Assembly (NCBI GenBank): GCA_001796495.1
Contig: MGMR01000080.1
Location: 1-13,877 of the forward strand
Direction: 5' to 3'
DNA length: 13,877 nucleotides
Origin: Chloroflexi bacterium RBG_13_51_18
Lineage (GTDB): Bacteria > Chloroflexota > Dehalococcoidia > Dehalococcoidales > RBG-16-60-22
Shown piece after piece: positions 1-6,740 of this stretch. The notes under the pieces are model-generated. The model searched no databases, was not told the DNA's origin, and saw only the letters and a list, made by a program, of their open reading frames with translations. How positions within the stretch are numbered: the stretch's first letter is position 1; every line of letters begins with the position of its first letter. A program made the translations under genes and the position numbers.

Positions 1-25
1 TGAAAAATCATAAGAATTCAGAATG

Positions 26-1039
26 TTATATAGCCGCAGCAGAGTTATTCTGCTCCTGGAAAAGCCAGGTAGACAGGTAGCGCTCGCCCGTGTCCGGCAG
101 GATAACGATGATTAGCTTGCCCTTGTTTTCCGGTCGGTTGGCCACCTTTACCGCCGCCCAGGCTGCCGCCCCGGAAGATATTCCCGCCAGTATTCCTTCC
201 TCCTTCGCCAGCCGCCGCGCGGTAATGCCGGCGTTCTCGTTGGTTACGGTGATGATTTCATCTACCAGGTCTTTGCGGAGGACATCCGGGACAAAGCCGG
301 CGCCGATTCCCTGTATTTTATGCGGCCCCGCCCTGCCCTGCGAAAGCACCGGCGAGCCTTCCGGCTCCACGGCAATTGCCTGGAAGCCCGACTTTTTGGC
401 TTTTAATGCCTCGGCTATGCCGGTCAAAGTGCCGCCCGTGCCCACGCCACTGACCAGGATGTCCGCCCTGCCTTCGGTGTCCCGCCAGATTTCTTCGGCG
501 GTGGTCAGGCGGTGGATTTCCGGGTTGGCGGGGTTTTTAAACTGCTGCGGCATGTAGCAATGGCTGTTTTCCGCCGCCAGTTGCTCCGCTTTTTTAATAG
601 CGCCGGTCATGCCCTCCGACCCGGGGGTTAAAATCAGCTCGGCGCCGAAGATGGAAAGCAGCTGCCGCCTTTCCAGCGACATCGTTTCCGGCATGGTGAG
701 GATAAGGCGGTAGCCCTTGACCGCGCAGACGAAGGCCAGCGCAATGCCGGTGTTGCCGCTGGTTGGCTCGATGATAACGGTGTCCTTTTTTATCAGCCCC
801 CTGGCCTCGGCATCGGCAATCATCGCCGCGCCGATGCGGTCCTTCACGCTGCCGGCAGGATTGAAAAACTCCAGCTTGGCCGCCACCTCTGCCGCAGCCC
901 CTTCCGTAAGTCGGTTCAGCCTGACCAGCGGGGTATTGCCGATTAGCTCGGAGCAGTCGTTAGCTATACCGCGCGTCAGCTTGGGCATTTTTATCGTTTT
1001 ATAATTAATATATTTAATTTCTTTTGTAATAGCCGCCAT
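26..1039 (-). CDS. cysK: Cysteine synthase (O-acetylserine sulfhydrylase), PLP enzyme
   Basis: Predicted cytosolic enzyme that makes L-cysteine from O-acetylserine and sulfide. The 337-residue product has the full fold-type II PLP signature: N-P-A-G-S-V-K-D-R with the Schiff-base lysine at K66, the substrate loop T-S-G-N-T-G at 93-98, the phosphate-binding loop G-V-G-T-G-G-T at 198-204, I-S-S-G at 287-290 and P-D-T-G-E-R-Y-L-S-T near the C-terminus. It is about 25 residues longer than usual at the N-terminus. I keep the ATG at 1037-1039 because an AAGGGGG ribosome-binding site lies just upstream; the internal ATG at 986-988 (M18), nearer the usual family start, has none. It begins 12 bases after the Rrf2 gene, so the two are probably co-transcribed. 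Cystathionine beta-synthase-type activity cannot be excluded from sequence alone. Confidence 0.93.
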   Translation of the reverse strand: MAAITKEIKYINYKTIKMPKLTRGIANDCSELIGNTPLVRLNRLTEGAAAEVAAKLEFFNPAGSVKDRIGAAMIADAEARGLIKKDTVIIEPTSGNTGIALAFVCAVKGYRLILTMPETMSLERRQLLSIFGAELILTPGSEGMTGAIKKAEQLAAENSHCYMPQQFKNPANPEIHRLTTAEEIWRDTEGRADILVSGVGTGGTLTGIAEALKAKKSGFQAIAVEPEGSPVLSQGRAGPHKIQGIGAGFVPDVLRKDLVDEIITVTNENAGITARRLAKEEGILAGISSGAAAWAAVKVANRPENKGKLIIVILPDTGERYLSTWLFQEQNNSAAAI

Positions 1040-1051
1040 CTCTACGCCCCC

Positions 1052-1495
1052 TTATATGTAGTACATCGACGAGCCGGGAAGCCCCTTGGCTTTTTGCCTT
1101 TCAACCAGGTCCTGAATGGTGGTTGCTTCCAGCACGCCGTTCATCGCGTCTTTTACTTCGGTCCAGATATCGCGGGTGACGCAATGTGTAGAACGCTCGC
1201 AAACGTCGGGATTATCGACGCATTCCACCGGCGCTATCGAGCCCTCAAGAAGCAGGGTGATTTCCATCAGTCTGATATCCTCGGGCTTTTTTACCAGGGT
1301 GACGCCGCCCTTGGGCCCCTTTACGCTGCGGATAATGCCTCCCGAAATTAAAGGCGCCACCAGGTGCTCCAGGTAGGAAAGTGAAATCTGCTGCTGCCTG
1401 GCGATATCTTTGAGAAAAACCGGCCCCTCCCCCTGGTGCAAAGCCAGTTCCAGTAAAGCCCTGGTGCCGTAGCGCGTCCTGGTAGAAAGCTTCAT
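1052..1495 (-). CDS. Rrf2 family transcriptional regulator, IscR/CymR-like, with three-cysteine cluster site
   Basis: The 147-residue protein is a typical Rrf2 regulator. Residues 1-65 form a winged helix (begins M-K-L-S-T-R-T-R-Y-G, then S-L-S-Y-L-E and G-P-K-G-G-V in the wing). Residues 92-105 carry three cysteines (C92, C99, C105; spacing C-X6-C-X5-C) followed by T-R-D-I-W. This matches the loop that binds a [2Fe-2S] cluster in IscR, which has C-X5-C-X5-C. CymR, the cysteine regulator of Firmicutes, lacks these cysteines, so a cluster-sensing mode is more likely here. The ATG has a strong GAGGTGAT ribosome-binding site. The gene heads an operon with cysteine synthase and has a good promoter with an inverted repeat over the start site, suggesting autoregulation and control of cysteine supply. 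That role is inference. Confidence 0.92.
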   Translation of the reverse strand: MKLSTRTRYGTRALLELALHQGEGPVFLKDIARQQQISLSYLEHLVAPLISGGIIRSVKGPKGGVTLVKKPEDIRLMEITLLLEGSIAPVECVDNPDVCERSTHCVTRDIWTEVKDAMNGVLEATTIQDLVERQKAKGLPGSSMYYI

Positions 1496-1518
1496 AATAT
1501 CACCTCAACGGCTCTTAT

Positions 1519-1539
1519 TGTTGACCTATTTCATCAACA
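1519..1539. promoter_or_regulatory. Candidate Rrf2/IscR-like operator (inverted repeat)
   Basis: TGTTGA and TCAACA arms flank 9 bases. Read on the minus strand the core is TTGAT-GAAATAG-GTCAA, close to the IscR type-1 layout (TTGAC, seven mostly A/T bases, GTCAA). It sits just downstream of the -10 box of the rrf2-cysK promoter, over the predicted start site, a usual place for an autorepressor. Binding is inferred. Confidence 0.45.
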
Positions 1540-1545
1540 TAGTAA

Positions 1546-1575
1546 ACAATAGCATATTTTCTTGATTCTTGTCAA
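1546..1575 (-). promoter_or_regulatory. Sigma-70-type promoter of rrf2-cysK
   Basis: On the minus strand a perfect -35 box TTGACA (1570-1575) is followed after 18 bases by a -10 box TATTGT (1546-1551). The predicted transcription start is near 1539, giving a leader of about 45 bases before the rrf2 ATG. Confidence 0.6.
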
Positions 1576-1598
1576 TACTATTAAGTGAATATTTTTTC

Positions 1599-1627
1599 TT
1601 GCCCCCGCCCTGATAACTTGCTAGAAT
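1599..1627 (+). promoter_or_regulatory. Candidate extended -10 promoter for the AhpD-like gene
   Basis: TTGCCC (1599-1604), 17 bases, then TAGAAT (1622-1627) preceded by TG in the extended -10 position (1619-1620). It would start transcription near 1634, leaving a leader of about 110 bases before the ATG at 1748. The leader contains only a weak CTTTC/GAAAG stem and no riboswitch I recognise. Confidence 0.45.
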
Positions 1628-1747
1628 GTGTTGACCGCTCTTAAAAATATATTCACAGTGATACGCTAAAGAGCTTTCGTTTCCCCTGAAAGAAGACTGG
1701 ATTTGTAATGGTGTTTTTCTGTCACATTTGTTAGGAGGTAGCCAACC

Positions 1748-2089
1748 ATGGAGAACCAGATAGAATACTATGACGAGACTGCGAAGTACAGGGATAAGTT
1801 TGACCTGGGACTGCCGGAGGCGATGACGGTATATTCTACCTTCAGGAAGGAAGTATATCGGGACGGAGCGCTCAATCTCAAGACCAAGCGGCTTATCGCC
1901 CTGGCAGCCGGACTCCAGGCAGGGTGCACCAGGTGCATTATCGGGCAGACTAAAGATGCAGTAAAAGCCGGGGCCACCAAAGCCGAAATCCTGGAAACCG
2001 TGGCGGTGGCTATCGTGATGGGCGGCACTTCCGTTAGCGCCGAGTCATGGCGCGTGGTTAAGGCGCTGGAAGAGATGGGCAAGTGGTAG
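1748..2089 (+). CDS. AhpD-like / carboxymuconolactone decarboxylase family protein
   Basis: A 113-residue protein whose central part (about 35-110) fits the carboxymuconolactone decarboxylase/AhpD fold (PF02627): L-K-T-K-R-L-I-A-L-A-A, then the redox motif C60-T-R-C63, then K-A-G-A-T-K-A-E-I-L-E-T and a V-M-G-G segment. In AhpD-type members a C-X-X-C pair carries disulfide chemistry, and a histidine four residues after the second cysteine helps relay protons. Here that position is glutamine (Q67), so peroxidase-type catalysis may be altered or lost. The start is firm: an AGGAGGT ribosome-binding site lies eight bases before the ATG. It is transcribed alone, divergent from rrf2-cysK and convergent with the ChrB-domain gene, with a 29-base gap. 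The substrate is unknown. Confidence 0.85.
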   Translation: MENQIEYYDETAKYRDKFDLGLPEAMTVYSTFRKEVYRDGALNLKTKRLIALAAGLQAGCTRCIIGQTKDAVKAGATKAEILETVAVAIVMGGTSVSAESWRVVKALEEMGKW

Positions 2090-2118
2090 CAACTCACTCT
2101 TAACAACCGATTAATGTA

Positions 2119-2556
2119 CTAGCCCTTGGCTGTTTGAAGTCGGCACCAGGCATATAAAGAATCATAAACCTCGAACTGACGGGACAGGTTCTCTTCGTCA
2201 TCGGGAAAGCGCAGGCTGTAACCCACGGCAATCGCTTCCAGCCCTCGGGCAATCGGGTCCTTATCGATGTCCGGCATAACGTCAGCAGCGTGAACTATTT
2301 CGGCCATCCGCAGCAACGCCGGGTCTTTCAGTTCATACTTGAGTATTATCGACTCGAACGAGCATCGCCTCTCATGATGGTCCAGTTCAGCCTTCCCCAT
2401 ACAATCGAAAGGAGTAGCCCCGGTCTGTTCCGCCACAGCCATTACCTGGCTGGCAGGAGCGAAAATGAACTCTGCTTCATTGTCGACAAACCGACTGATT
2501 AGCCAGGGACAGGCAACCCTGTCAACGTGAACGTGCGAGCGTGTAATCCATTTCAT
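2119..2556 (-). CDS. ChrB C-terminal-domain protein (chromate resistance-associated family)
   Basis: A 145-residue protein matching only the C-terminal domain of ChrB (PF09828). The diagnostic start T-R-S-H-V-H-V-D-R-V-A-C-P-W-L-I-S-R-F is at residues 5-23. L-D-H-H-E-R-R-C-S-F-E at 59-69 and A-E-I-V-H-A-A-D at 85-92 follow. Full ChrB proteins carry an extra N-terminal domain that is absent here. In chromate-resistant bacteria ChrB accompanies the ChrA exporter and is linked to chromate sensing; stand-alone C-terminal proteins are of uncertain role. I choose the ATG at 2554-2556 because it follows AAGGAGG; the upstream ATG at 2592 lies in the probable -10/start region. The gene diverges from an MFS exporter, so the pair may be a small efflux module. 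No ChrA is present in the window. Confidence 0.82.
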   Translation of the reverse strand: MKWITRSHVHVDRVACPWLISRFVDNEAEFIFAPASQVMAVAEQTGATPFDCMGKAELDHHERRCSFESIILKYELKDPALLRMAEIVHAADVMPDIDKDPIARGLEAIAVGYSLRFPDDEENLSRQFEVYDSLYAWCRLQTAKG

Positions 2557-2590
2557 AACCTTGCCTCCTTTTCTGATGAGCCTGGTTAGC

Positions 2591-2619
2591 ATTATACACC
2601 GTTATTACCCGCTGTTAAA
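2591..2619 (-). promoter_or_regulatory. Candidate promoter of the ChrB-domain gene
   Basis: On the minus strand there is a perfect TATAAT -10 box (2591-2596) with a weak TTTAAC (2614-2619) 17 bases upstream. The start would be near 2584, downstream of the alternative ATG at 2592, which supports the shorter reading frame beginning at 2556. Confidence 0.4.
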
Positions 2620-2641
2620 ATTTGAAAATTACGGTATAAAT

Positions 2642-2657
2642 AAAGTAAAATTACTTT
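2642..2657. repeat. Perfect palindrome next to the MFS start codon
   Basis: AAAGTAA-AA-TTACTTT, seven-base arms around two bases, ends three bases before the MFS ATG and follows a TATAAA box (2635-2640) that could be its -10. It lies where a repressor would block the start site. It could also be a chance A/T-rich palindrome. Confidence 0.4.
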
Positions 2658-2660
2658 TTA

Positions 2661-3863
2661 ATGAGACCTAAAGTTTCACCATTTATCCTGCTGTGTATCA
2701 TGGGTGGATTGGCTATCTTCAGCTCGACGATGGCCAAGAATCCGGCGTTGCCCCTGTTCATCCGCTCCATGGGTGTGGACGTGTCCACCCTCGGGTTTAT
2801 TGCGGCGGCCTCAACGGTCGTAGGGATTGTTGTCAGCCTGCCCGCGGGCATTCTCTCCGACCTTATTGGACGCCGCCGGGTGATACTGATGGCCGCCATC
2901 GTGTTTGCCACCGCTCCCTTCTTATACCTGATAATCAACGCTCCCTGGCAATTAGTCCTGGTGCGCATCTATCACGGATTAGCCACTGCCATCCTGGGCC
3001 CGGTCGCTATGGCGGCTGTAGCCGATACCTTTGAAAAAGGGCGCGGAGAACGCATGGCATGGTATTCATCAGCTACCATGATAGGGCGATTTATCGCTCC
3101 CTTCGTGGGCGGCCTCCTCATTTTCGGCGATAATTTCACGTGGGTTTACGTGGCGGACGGTATTGCCGGGGTACTGGCTCTCTTAGCGGCTATCCGGCTG
3201 CCGCTGGCTACAAACACCTCGGGCTCGGCATGGCAAGCTTTAAAACAAGGGCGCGGTAAATACGGGCAGGAAATCGCTTTTGTTTTCCGTCACCCTGGCA
3301 TTCTCGCCACGAGCGGTATCGAGGCCGTGCAATATTTCGCCTTTGGTTGCATAGAAACTTTCCTGCCTGTATATTTGAATGAAAACCTCGGCTATTCAGC
3401 CTGGGAAATAGGCATATTGTTTACTGTTCAGATACTGACGGCTACGCTAACGAAACCGATTATGGGGCGTCTTTCCGACCGCTACGGGCGCGTGCCCCTG
3501 ATTTGCGCCGGTCTGGCGTTGGGAGGTATAGCCACCGCCACCCTTATCCTCTCCTCTAACTACGTGGTATTGGGATTTCTGATAGCGGTGTTCGGACTCG
3601 GGTTAGCCACGGTCACAGCATCCACCTCTTGCCTGGTGGCTGATTTATCCCGCGCCCAGGGGCGGGGAGGCGCGCTGGGGATACTTTCCAGTATTATGGA
3701 TATTGGTCATTCAGCCGGCCCCATGGTTGCCGGAGCACTGATTACCGCTTACTCATATCGAACGACTTTCGGAATCGTTGGTGCCGGATTGGTCATCATC
3801 AGCCTGGTTTACTGGTTCGGTATGCGGCGGATTGCTACTTGCCCCCCAGCGCCCCAATCATGA
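2661..3863 (+). CDS. Major facilitator superfamily (MFS) transporter, drug/metabolite exporter type
   Basis: The 400-residue integral membrane protein has the MFS layout of two six-helix halves. The conserved loop between helices 2 and 3 (motif A) appears as G-I-L-S-D-L-I-G-R-R-R at 63-73 and recurs in the second half as G-R-L-S-D-R-Y-G-R at 269-277. Both halves are strongly hydrophobic, with a basic loop around 195-210. It resembles proton-driven exporters of the MFS_1 group; the substrate cannot be read from the sequence. The ATG has no recognisable ribosome-binding site and lies three bases after a palindrome, so the transcript may be leaderless or the start may be slightly different. It diverges from the ChrB-domain gene, and its TGA stop is in frame with the next open frame downstream. 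Confidence 0.9.
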   Translation: MRPKVSPFILLCIMGGLAIFSSTMAKNPALPLFIRSMGVDVSTLGFIAAASTVVGIVVSLPAGILSDLIGRRRVILMAAIVFATAPFLYLIINAPWQLVLVRIYHGLATAILGPVAMAAVADTFEKGRGERMAWYSSATMIGRFIAPFVGGLLIFGDNFTWVYVADGIAGVLALLAAIRLPLATNTSGSAWQALKQGRGKYGQEIAFVFRHPGILATSGIEAVQYFAFGCIETFLPVYLNENLGYSAWEIGILFTVQILTATLTKPIMGRLSDRYGRVPLICAGLALGGIATATLILSSNYVVLGFLIAVFGLGLATVTASTSCLVADLSRAQGRGGALGILSSIMDIGHSAGPMVAGALITAYSYRTTFGIVGAGLVIISLVYWFGMRRIATCPPAPQS

Positions 3864-3893
3864 TATATTAGATCTCCTCCAAGGAGGTGCCCG

Positions 3894-4418
3894 ATTATAT
3901 CAATAACAGATAAATTTCTCACCTGGTGGCTTAAAAGCTGCCGCTATCCATGGTCGCGACTGCGCCGGAAGCTATTTGAAAGCGGATTCCTTAACATACC
4001 CCTGCCGGAAGCACACTCCCTGGCAGATATCCAGGCATGCCTTAAAGAAATTAAGTGGACGCGGGATATGCTGCCGGAATTATACGACTGCGTGAGTTAT
4101 CCGCAGCGGGTCTGGAGCAGGAAGAAAGACGACTGCGATGGGTTTGCCGTTCTGGCCGCCGCGCTTTTATCCCGCTGGTCGCCGGATACCCGTCCCGTGA
4201 TGGTCACGGCCATGGTCGCGCCTATGAAAAATTGTCATTCCGTCTGCGTTTTCCATCAGGGCGCCAACTTGAGGTATTTTAATAACAGCGCGTTGAATCC
4301 CGGCCTCTTCGTGAACTACTACGAGATAGTTAATAATTTTGCCCCTCCCAACAGGCTTATCTGCTGGGATGTCGTTAAGCCCGGCACGCTGGAACAGCTG
4401 GAATTTCACATCGTTTGA
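3894..4418 (+). CDS. Transglutaminase-like cysteine protease-fold protein with a non-standard start
   Basis: The open frame runs unbroken from the MFS stop (3861-3863, same frame) to 4418. A strong AAGGAGGT site (3881-3888) is followed in frame only by ATT (3894) and ATA (3897, 3903). The first ATG is at 4068, without a clear ribosome-binding site. Codons 3894-4067 read like protein (T-W-W-L-K, then A-D-I-Q-A-C-L-K-E-I-K-W-T-R-D) and lead straight into the conserved core, so I extend the gene to the ATT, giving 174 residues. From there the likely catalytic cysteine is C81 in K-K-D-D-C-D-G-F-A-V-L, the histidine H114 in N-C-H-S-V-C-V-F, and the third residue perhaps N129/N130 in Y-F-N-N-S. No signal peptide is evident. 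Substrate unknown. The start is uncertain; a conservative call would be 4068. Confidence 0.7.
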   Translation: MISITDKFLTWWLKSCRYPWSRLRRKLFESGFLNIPLPEAHSLADIQACLKEIKWTRDMLPELYDCVSYPQRVWSRKKDDCDGFAVLAAALLSRWSPDTRPVMVTAMVAPMKNCHSVCVFHQGANLRYFNNSALNPGLFVNYYEIVNNFAPPNRLICWDVVKPGTLEQLEFHIV

Positions 4419-4445
4419 AAAATATATAATACAAAAAGGAGCAAA

Positions 4446-4874
4446 ATGCCCAAGACTAAATACGGAAAATACATCACCTCGGAACTATTCAAAAAAGACC
4501 CGAAGAACCCCAACGCGAGCGTCACCAGCACACGGCACCTGGAGGATAAATGGGGCGGCGGGCACCTGTCTATCGATACTATTTATGTTGCCCATCCCCA
4601 CGTGATGATTTCCCAGCCCCACCAACACGAATTTCCCCAGTACCTGAACTTTTTCTCCTCCAATCCCGGGGATGCAAAAGACTTCGACGCGGAAATAGAA
4701 GTAAGCTTTGGCGCGGAGCAGGAAAAGCATGTTATCAAATCGCCCTCGTCCGTGTATGTCCCGGCCGGGCTTTTACACGGCCCCATCAACTTCGCCAGGA
4801 TCAACAAGCCGCTGCTGTTTATCGATATCGCCGTGACGGGCAAGTATTCCCGGGTGGGGAACACGCCGGACTAA
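4446..4874 (+). CDS. Cupin-like small protein
   Basis: A 142-residue protein with features of a single-domain cupin, a small beta barrel that often holds a metal. P-H-Q-H-E-F at 58-63 would supply the first two histidines (H59, H61) and perhaps E62. V-Y-V-P-A-G-L-L-H-G-P at 103-113 matches the second cupin motif, with H111 as the third ligand. The N-terminal 35 residues are charged and probably outside the barrel. The ATG follows AAAAGGAG at close spacing, and the gene starts 27 bases after the transglutaminase-like gene, so they are likely co-transcribed. A strong terminator follows the stop. The substrate and any enzyme activity are unknown; many such cupins only bind small ligands. Family placement rests on motif order and spacing alone. 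Confidence 0.75.
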   Translation: MPKTKYGKYITSELFKKDPKNPNASVTSTRHLEDKWGGGHLSIDTIYVAHPHVMISQPHQHEFPQYLNFFSSNPGDAKDFDAEIEVSFGAEQEKHVIKSPSSVYVPAGLLHGPINFARINKPLLFIDIAVTGKYSRVGNTPD

Positions 4875-4897
4875 AAGGGCAATTTACAAAAGAAGAA

Positions 4898-4923
4898 GGG
4901 GGCACCGCTGCCCCCCTCTTTTT
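4898..4923. terminator. Bidirectional rho-independent terminator between convergent genes
   Basis: The stem GGGGGCA/TGCCCCC with loop CCGC (4898-4915) is followed on the plus strand by a T-rich tail (4917-4923). On the minus strand the same stem is followed by TTCTTCTTTT. It lies between the cupin-like stop (4874) and the selenoprotein stop (4948), so it can end both transcripts. Confidence 0.85.
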
Positions 4924-4947
4924 GTATTAAGGGAAATACCTAAAATT

Positions 4948-6627
4948 TTAATATCTCGCGTAGTTGGGCACGATATTTTTATATTTCTTCACCAGCTGCG
5001 CCCAGTTTTTCGGCAGTTCCACCTTTTTCGTCATCGGACTCGGCCCTCCCTGCAGTAAGCCCATCCATGACCCGAATCCTCCGAAAACGAACACCTGTAC
5101 CGGGTCGGGGTCGCGCTTACTGGGTCGGAACAGTTTCGGTCCTATGCCTGGACCGGTCACATCTCCCCTGTCGAAAGGTTTGTCGGTTTTCATTCCCAGC
5201 CTGGAATAATAATCATCGGGAACAATCGCATTCTTTATGATGTATTCCTTGACGGCTTTTTTGCTCCAGCCGCCATCGGCTATCGACTTTGCGTTATTGG
5301 GCGTAAGCAGCACCGCAAAAAAGCCCTGCCGGGCGGGGACGACGCTGCCGACGATAGTCGCCAGTATCCCCTTGTCATCCGTCCCAAAGGGCATCATCTG
5401 CTGGAAGGACTGCGGGAACATCAGGGAAACCGTGCTGTCCTCTTTCTTGAAACCGCGCTCGACGTGCAGCGGCTCCCAAGGGCTGTTCTCCTCATTTTCC
5501 GCCGCCACCCACGTGTACTTGCCGGGGTTGCCGAGCACGCCCATGTCCTCTACTTGCTTGCGGATGCCGCGGATGTTCTTGGTAATCAGTCCCATGGCGC
5601 GCCCGAACGACGCGTTGGCGATGTCCCCCGGGCTGGTGGCGCCGTAGGTCGAGCGGATGTTGATGTCTTTAGCGATTGGGCCGTTGATAAGCCAGAAAGG
5701 CGCAAACGAGCCGGTGCTGGCCGCCATCATGCCGCAGACGGGGTTGGACGCCAGCATATGCACGCCGGCAATCAGCAGCGGCATACAGGTGGGCAAACAG
5801 CCGGCCATGATGGCATTAACGGCTATTTTCTCTATCGTCGCTTTGCCCAGGCGCGGCTCCAGCTTCTCCACAAGGTGGTCGGCGGGGAAATCGGTGCCGG
5901 TCATCATTTCCTTGACCGCCGCCTCTGTGGGGGGAATAATCGGCAGGCCGTCCGTCCAGCCTCGCTGGTAGAAGAACCGGTTGACCTCCGCCAGCGTGCC
6001 CTTGAAAATAATACGCGGCGGATTTTCCGGCTCGCGGCTTTTTGGCGACTTTTCATTAGCAGTCAGGGGTTTGGTTAAAACGCCAACGACGTCATTAAAC
6101 ACCGCTTTGACGGCAGTGTTGATATCCTTCACGACAGTCGACTCTGAAACGATGGCCTCCGGCACGATTCTAATCACCGGCATGCCTTTGCTGGACGCCG
6201 CCGACATAGCATCGTTAGCGAAGTGCTCAAAGACAAAAGTGGCGGTGGGCTTGCCCTTGCCTTCTATATAAATTGCATCGTACACAAGGTACTTGGTGCA
6301 TGCCCCTCAGTCGCCCACGGACGCGATAACCGCATCCACCTCCTTTAACCAGGTATTGAACTCAGCCTCTCTGTCTTTCTCCAGAGAGGAAACTGAAAAC
6401 GACCGCGCGAAGAACCGGCTGAACTTGGCGGTGGGGAATTTCTTCTTCAGGAGTTTTTCCGCGGCATCGAGGATTAGCGGGGCGGCGCGCTTGTTATTGC
6501 ACAGCAGGCCTATTTTCTTGCCGTCCAGATTATCCAGCCGCGGCGCAAGGCCTTTAAGGAGAACGGGGTCGGCCTCCGCCCAGGGACTTAAGACTTCATA
6601 GGTGTCGGTTGATTTTTGTGCAGGCAT
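4948..6627 (-). CDS. UGSC-family selenoprotein, two-domain, with in-frame TGA (Sec) codon
   Basis: One 559-residue frame containing TGA at 6307-6309. The ATG at 6627 follows AAGGAGGTATC. Residues 1-106 end in A-V-I-A-S-V-G-D; the TGA is residue 107, then G-A-C-T-K-Y-L-V-Y-D-A-I-Y-I-E-G-K-G-K-P. This matches the active-site region of the UGSC (seleno)protein family, where the TGA position is Sec or Cys and C110 is its partner. The first domain ends near 190. A second domain (about 200-559) begins R-G-W-T-D-G-L-P-I-I-P-P-T (222-234) and contains A-G-C-L-P-T-C (C277, C281); I recognise it only as a conserved domain of unknown function. A stem-loop sits directly after the TGA. Redox or thiol chemistry is likely, but the reaction is unknown. 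Automatic annotation would split it into 6307-6627 and 4948-6285. Alternative: a nonsense mutation, which the exact motif position argues against. Confidence 0.85.
6275..6303 (-). promoter_or_regulatory. Candidate bacterial SECIS stem-loop
   Basis: Numbering bases after the TGA, 4-7 (GCAU) pair with 29-32 (AUGC) and 8-11 (GCAC) with 22-25 (GUGU). After a bulged C12, 13-15 (AAG) pair with 19-21 (CUU), leaving a UAC loop; opening the last pair gives a loop starting with G. Its apex, about 16 bases after the UGA, is near the lower limit for bacterial selenocysteine insertion elements. The folding was done by eye. Confidence 0.5.
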
Positions 6628-6693
6628 GATACCTCCTTATAAACAATAAAACGAGTTATCTATTCCAATTAATTAGTACTCCGTTTAAATATG

Positions 6694-6710
6694 CCTGGTA
6701 TATAGCCAGG
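6694..6710 (-). other. Small hairpin between the SnoaL-like gene and the selenoprotein gene
   Basis: CCTGG arms flank seven A/T-rich bases in the 113-base gap 6628-6740. There is no T-tract after it, so it is not a convincing terminator. The rest of the gap is A/T-rich with no clear -35/-10 pair, so the selenoprotein gene may be read from upstream or from an unrecognised promoter. Confidence 0.25.
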
Positions 6711-6740
6711 ATTGATGTTGCGTCTTCTTTTTAAAATGTT

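Noticed and set aside
2557..2592. Start of the ChrB-domain protein at the ATG ending at 2592.
   Set aside because: It falls at the predicted transcription start, and the internal ATG at 2554-2556 has a strong AAGGAGG site and fits the family start.
3861..3863. TGA between the MFS and transglutaminase-like frames as a second selenocysteine or read-through codon.
   Set aside because: The MFS protein is already full length, and a strong ribosome-binding site lies just after the TGA, so separate translation is more likely.
3876..3887. CCTCC-AA-GGAGG as a terminator after the MFS gene.
   Set aside because: Five-base arms around two bases cannot form a normal loop, no T-tract follows, and the right arm is the ribosome-binding site of the next gene.
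6285..6309. Reading the TGA at 6307-6309 as an ordinary stop, with a second gene starting at the GTG 6283-6285.
   Set aside because: The GTG lies inside the conserved active-site stretch and has no ribosome-binding site; the frame is continuous and the TGA is at the known Sec/Cys column of the UGSC family.
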